From assembly GCA_027489295.1 (NCBI GenBank), contig JAIYAA010000175.1, positions 1-5,988 on the forward strand: a DNA stretch of 5,988 bases, read 5' to 3'. Position 1 is the stretch's first letter, and each line of letters begins with the position of its first letter. The notes beneath the pieces are model-generated. The model was not told where the DNA came from. It saw only the letters and a program-made list of their open reading frames with translations, and made no database searches. Shown here piece by piece: positions 3,751 through 5,988 of the stretch. Origin of the DNA: Sphingomonadales bacterium. GTDB lineage: Bacteria; Pseudomonadota; Alphaproteobacteria; Sphingomonadales; Sphingomonadaceae. Made by a program: the position numbers and the translations under genes.

Positions 3751-5988
3751 GCACGGCCTCCTTTGGCATGTCGGTGAGAATGCGGGCGAGCGCCGGGCGG
3801 CACGATCCGCAATTGGTGCCGGCCCGCAGCGCAGCACCGATCGCAGCGACGTCCTGCAGCCGCTGATCGCGGATTGCAGCAGTGATGGTGTGCACGCCGA
3901 CGTCGAAACAGGCGCAGACGATCGGCCCCCGATCGCTCCGCCGCCCCGGTGCGCGGCCGGCGAGGACCTGCGGCCCTTGCGGTTGGTCGAGTTGCGAGAT
4001 CAGCCAGTCGCGGCTCGGTAACTCGCCGCTGCGGGTGACGAACAGCGCCGCAGCAAGTCTGCCCTCCCGCAATACCGCCACGCGCAGGGTCCCGCGCGCA
4101 GGATCGCTCGCCTCGATCCGTTCGCCCGGCGGAAGCGCCCGGCCAACCGCGGCGGCGTCGCCGATTCCGGCCAGTTCATAGAGCGCGCCCCCCGGTACCG
4201 TCACGCGTGTCGCCCACAGACAATCCGGGGCCAGCACCTCGCCCCGCACGATCAGAAAGCCGCGCCAGTCGACCGCCACCGGCAGGATCCGCGCAGGCGA
4301 GAGCTTGAACCCCGGTTGGCCCGAATGCGGATCGGCGAGATCGCGGGCGAGCAGTCCCGTGCGGCCGGCACGCGACTGCTGGTCGGTCCAATGAATCGGC
4401 GTGAACAGCTCGCCCCGGCGCTGGCCTGGCTGATGGGCGACACGGAACAGGCTCTCGCCCTGCGGCGTCGCCACCCGTGCGAGCGCGCCATCGGCGAGCC
4501 CCAGGGCGGCGGCGTCTTCCGGGTGGATTTCGACCAGCGGCTCCTCCCGATGCCGGGCGAGCTTGGGCGACAGGCCTGTCCGCGTCATCGTGTGCCACTG
4601 GTCGCGGTACCGGCCCGTGTTGAGCGTCATTGGCCAGTCGCGCAGCGGCGGCTCGAGCGGGCGCTGCGCCACCGGGACGAGCCGGGCGCGGGCGCTCGGC
4701 GTGGGATAGTGCCCCTCGGCGAACGGCGCGGCATTCCACTGGAACGGCGCCATCGCATCATAGGCGTGATTGCCGATCGCGGCCTGCGCCTTCAGGTCGA
4801 GCATCCGTGCGCCATCGTTGCGATAGGCGGTCAGGCGGGCGTGCTCGCGCCAGATCTCGGCAGGACGATCATAGGCGAAGGCGGTGCGGAACCCCATCCG
4901 CCGGGCGACGTGGGTGACGATCCACCAGTCGGGCTTTGCCTCGCCGGGCAGCGGCAGGAAGGCGCGCTGGCGGCTGATCGTGCGTTCGGAGTTGGTGACG
5001 GTGCCGTCCTTCTCTCCCCAGGCGGCAGCCGGCAGGCGGACATGCGCGTGGACGCTGGTGTCGGTCTCGGCGATGACGTCGGACACGACAACGAAAGGAC
5101 AGTTGGCCAGTGCCTCGCGCACGCGGCCGGCATCGGGCATCGACACGGCGGGGTTGGTCGCCATGACCCACAAGGCCTTGATCCGGCCTTCGCCCACAGC
5201 GCGGAACAGGTCGACCGCTTTCAGGCCGGGCTTGGTCGCCATGCGCGCGGCGGCCCAGAAGCGACCGACATCGGCGATGTCCTCCGCCCCGAAGCCACGA
5301 TGCGCGGCCAACGTCGAGGCCAGCCCACCCACCTCGCGCCCGCCCATCGCATTGGGCTGGCCGGTAATCGAGAAGGGCGCCGAGCCGGGCGTGCCGATCC
5401 TGCCGGTCGCGAGGTGGAGATTGAGGATCGCGTTCACCTGATCGGTGCCGCGGATCGACTGGTTGATGCCCTGGCTGAACAGCGTGACGGTGCGCGGATT
5501 CGCGGCGAACAGCTGATAGAAGCGCTGGAGATCGGCAGGCGCCAGATCGCAGGCCTGGGCGGTGGACCAGAGATCGTGCCCCTCGCCCAGCGCTTCCCAG
5601 AACCCTTCGGGCACATCGAGGTTCGCGGAATCGGCCAAGCCCTCGGCGCGGCAATGGGCGAGCAGGCCGTTGAACAGCGCCACGTCGCTGCCAGGGCGCA
5701 GGGCCAGGTGAAGGTCCGCCTCGTCGGCCGTCTCGGTACGACGAGGATCGATCACGACCAGTTTCGTCCCACGCTCGGCCCGCGCAGCCATGATGCGCTG
5801 ATAGACCACCGGATGGCACCAGGCGGTGTTCGAACCCACCAGCACGATCAGATCGGCGGCGTCGATATCGGCATAGCTGCCGGCCACCACATCCTCGCCG
5901 AACGCGCGCATATGCCCCGCCACCGCGCTCGACATGCAGAGCCGCGAGTTGGTGTCGATATTGGCCGAGCCGATAAAGCCCTTCATCA
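3743..5988 (-). CDS. nasA: Assimilatory nitrate reductase catalytic subunit (5'-truncated by window)
   Basis: This molybdenum enzyme of the cytoplasm reduces nitrate to nitrite for nitrogen assimilation. The visible 747 residues run to a TGA at 3745-3743. The frame is still open at the right edge, and the ATG at 5986 is internal. About 120-140 N-terminal residues carrying the [4Fe-4S] cysteines are missing. Visible residues ANIDTNSRLCMSSAVAGH (8-25) hold Cys17, the expected molybdenum ligand. Other family landmarks are GSNTAWCHPV (51-60), VVIDPRRT (77-84), QGINQSIRGTDQVNAI (172-187), GRIGTPGSAPFSITGQPNAMGGREVGG (195-221, in order), ATNPAVSMPD (276-285), WGEKDGTVTNSERTISRQR (323-341) and NTGRYRDQWHTMTRTG (456-471). 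The C-terminus has a Bfd-like [2Fe-2S] domain: Cys691-x-Cys693 and Cys726-x2-Cys729. That domain marks the assimilatory NasA type rather than periplasmic NapA or membrane NarG. All key residues are intact. It is cotranscribed with cobA; nirBD would be expected upstream. Confidence 0.96.
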   Translation of the reverse strand, partial: MKGFIGSANIDTNSRLCMSSAVAGHMRAFGEDVVAGSYADIDAADLIVLVGSNTAWCHPVVYQRIMAARAERGTKLVVIDPRRTETADEADLHLALRPGSDVALFNGLLAHCRAEGLADSANLDVPEGFWEALGEGHDLWSTAQACDLAPADLQRFYQLFAANPRTVTLFSQGINQSIRGTDQVNAILNLHLATGRIGTPGSAPFSITGQPNAMGGREVGGLASTLAAHRGFGAEDIADVGRFWAAARMATKPGLKAVDLFRAVGEGRIKALWVMATNPAVSMPDAGRVREALANCPFVVVSDVIAETDTSVHAHVRLPAAAWGEKDGTVTNSERTISRQRAFLPLPGEAKPDWWIVTHVARRMGFRTAFAYDRPAEIWREHARLTAYRNDGARMLDLKAQAAIGNHAYDAMAPFQWNAAPFAEGHYPTPSARARLVPVAQRPLEPPLRDWPMTLNTGRYRDQWHTMTRTGLSPKLARHREEPLVEIHPEDAAALGLADGALARVATPQGESLFRVAHQPGQRRGELFTPIHWTDQQSRAGRTGLLARDLADPHSGQPGFKLSPARILPVAVDWRGFLIVRGEVLAPDCLWATRVTVPGGALYELAGIGDAAAVGRALPPGERIEASDPARGTLRVAVLREGRLAAALFVTRSGELPSRDWLISQLDQPQGPQVLAGRAPGRRSDRGPIVCACFDVGVHTITAAIRDQRLQDVAAIGAALRAGTNCGSCRPALARILTDMPKEAVHG
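3757..3764 (-). promoter_or_regulatory. Strong ribosome binding site of cobA inside nasA
   Basis: AAAGGAGG on the minus strand lies 6 nt before the cobA ATG and inside the nasA coding region, whose stop falls 8 nt into cobA. This decides the cobA start. It also shows that cobA can recruit ribosomes on the nasA message rather than depending only on translational coupling. Confidence 0.8.

Noticed and set aside
3007..3777. A 256-codon plus-strand frame opposite cobA
   Set aside because: It is the antisense shadow of an unmistakable SUMT gene and has no coherent protein features.
4869..5819. A 316-codon frame on the same strand as nasA, in another phase
   Set aside because: It is an out-of-frame reading of conserved nitrate reductase sequence, Arg/Gly-rich and without domains.

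Overview
The window is GC-rich, densely coded bacterial DNA. It most likely comes from an alphaproteobacterium of the Sphingomonadales (Sphingomonas-like). This rests on codon use, an entericidin-type lipoprotein tail, and a nitrate-assimilation gene followed directly by a CobA-type methyltransferase whose sequence resembles sphingomonad copies as I recall them. The taxonomic call is inference, not a database result.

Layout. Positions 1-82 (+) hold the C-terminus of an entericidin-like small lipoprotein, followed by a perfect 13-bp hairpin (90-119). Positions 139-330 (+) encode a 63-residue helical protein of unknown function, followed by a second, imperfect hairpin (336-359). Positions 331-682 hold no gene I can support. 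From there to the right edge everything reads on the minus strand. In transcription order, from right to left, it contains: the C-terminal 747 residues of an assimilatory nitrate reductase (nasA, 5988-3743); cobA for siroheme synthesis (3750-2899, overlapping nasA by 8 nt); a decayed tyrosine-recombinase (integrase) fragment with one clear frameshift (about 2890-2691); a PadR-type repressor (2615-2313); a four-helix membrane protein overlapping padR by 4 nt (2316-1672); a secreted beta-rich protein (1526-1011); and a possible tiny lipoprotein gene, perhaps broken (913-683).

How the genes work together. NasA reduces nitrate to nitrite. The next step, NirB-type nitrite reductase, needs siroheme, and CobA makes its precursor (precorrin-2) from uroporphyrinogen III, so nasA-cobA is a functional nitrate-assimilation pair. 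The nir genes would be expected beyond the right edge. The padR/membrane-protein pair looks like an autoregulated two-gene module. Its promoter gives a leaderless or nearly leaderless message and carries an ACATATGT palindrome.

I see no CRISPR array, tRNA, rRNA, intact insertion sequence or obvious new defence system. The least ordinary points are the integrase scar between cobA and padR, which may have supplied the last residues of CobA, and the unusual start region of padR.
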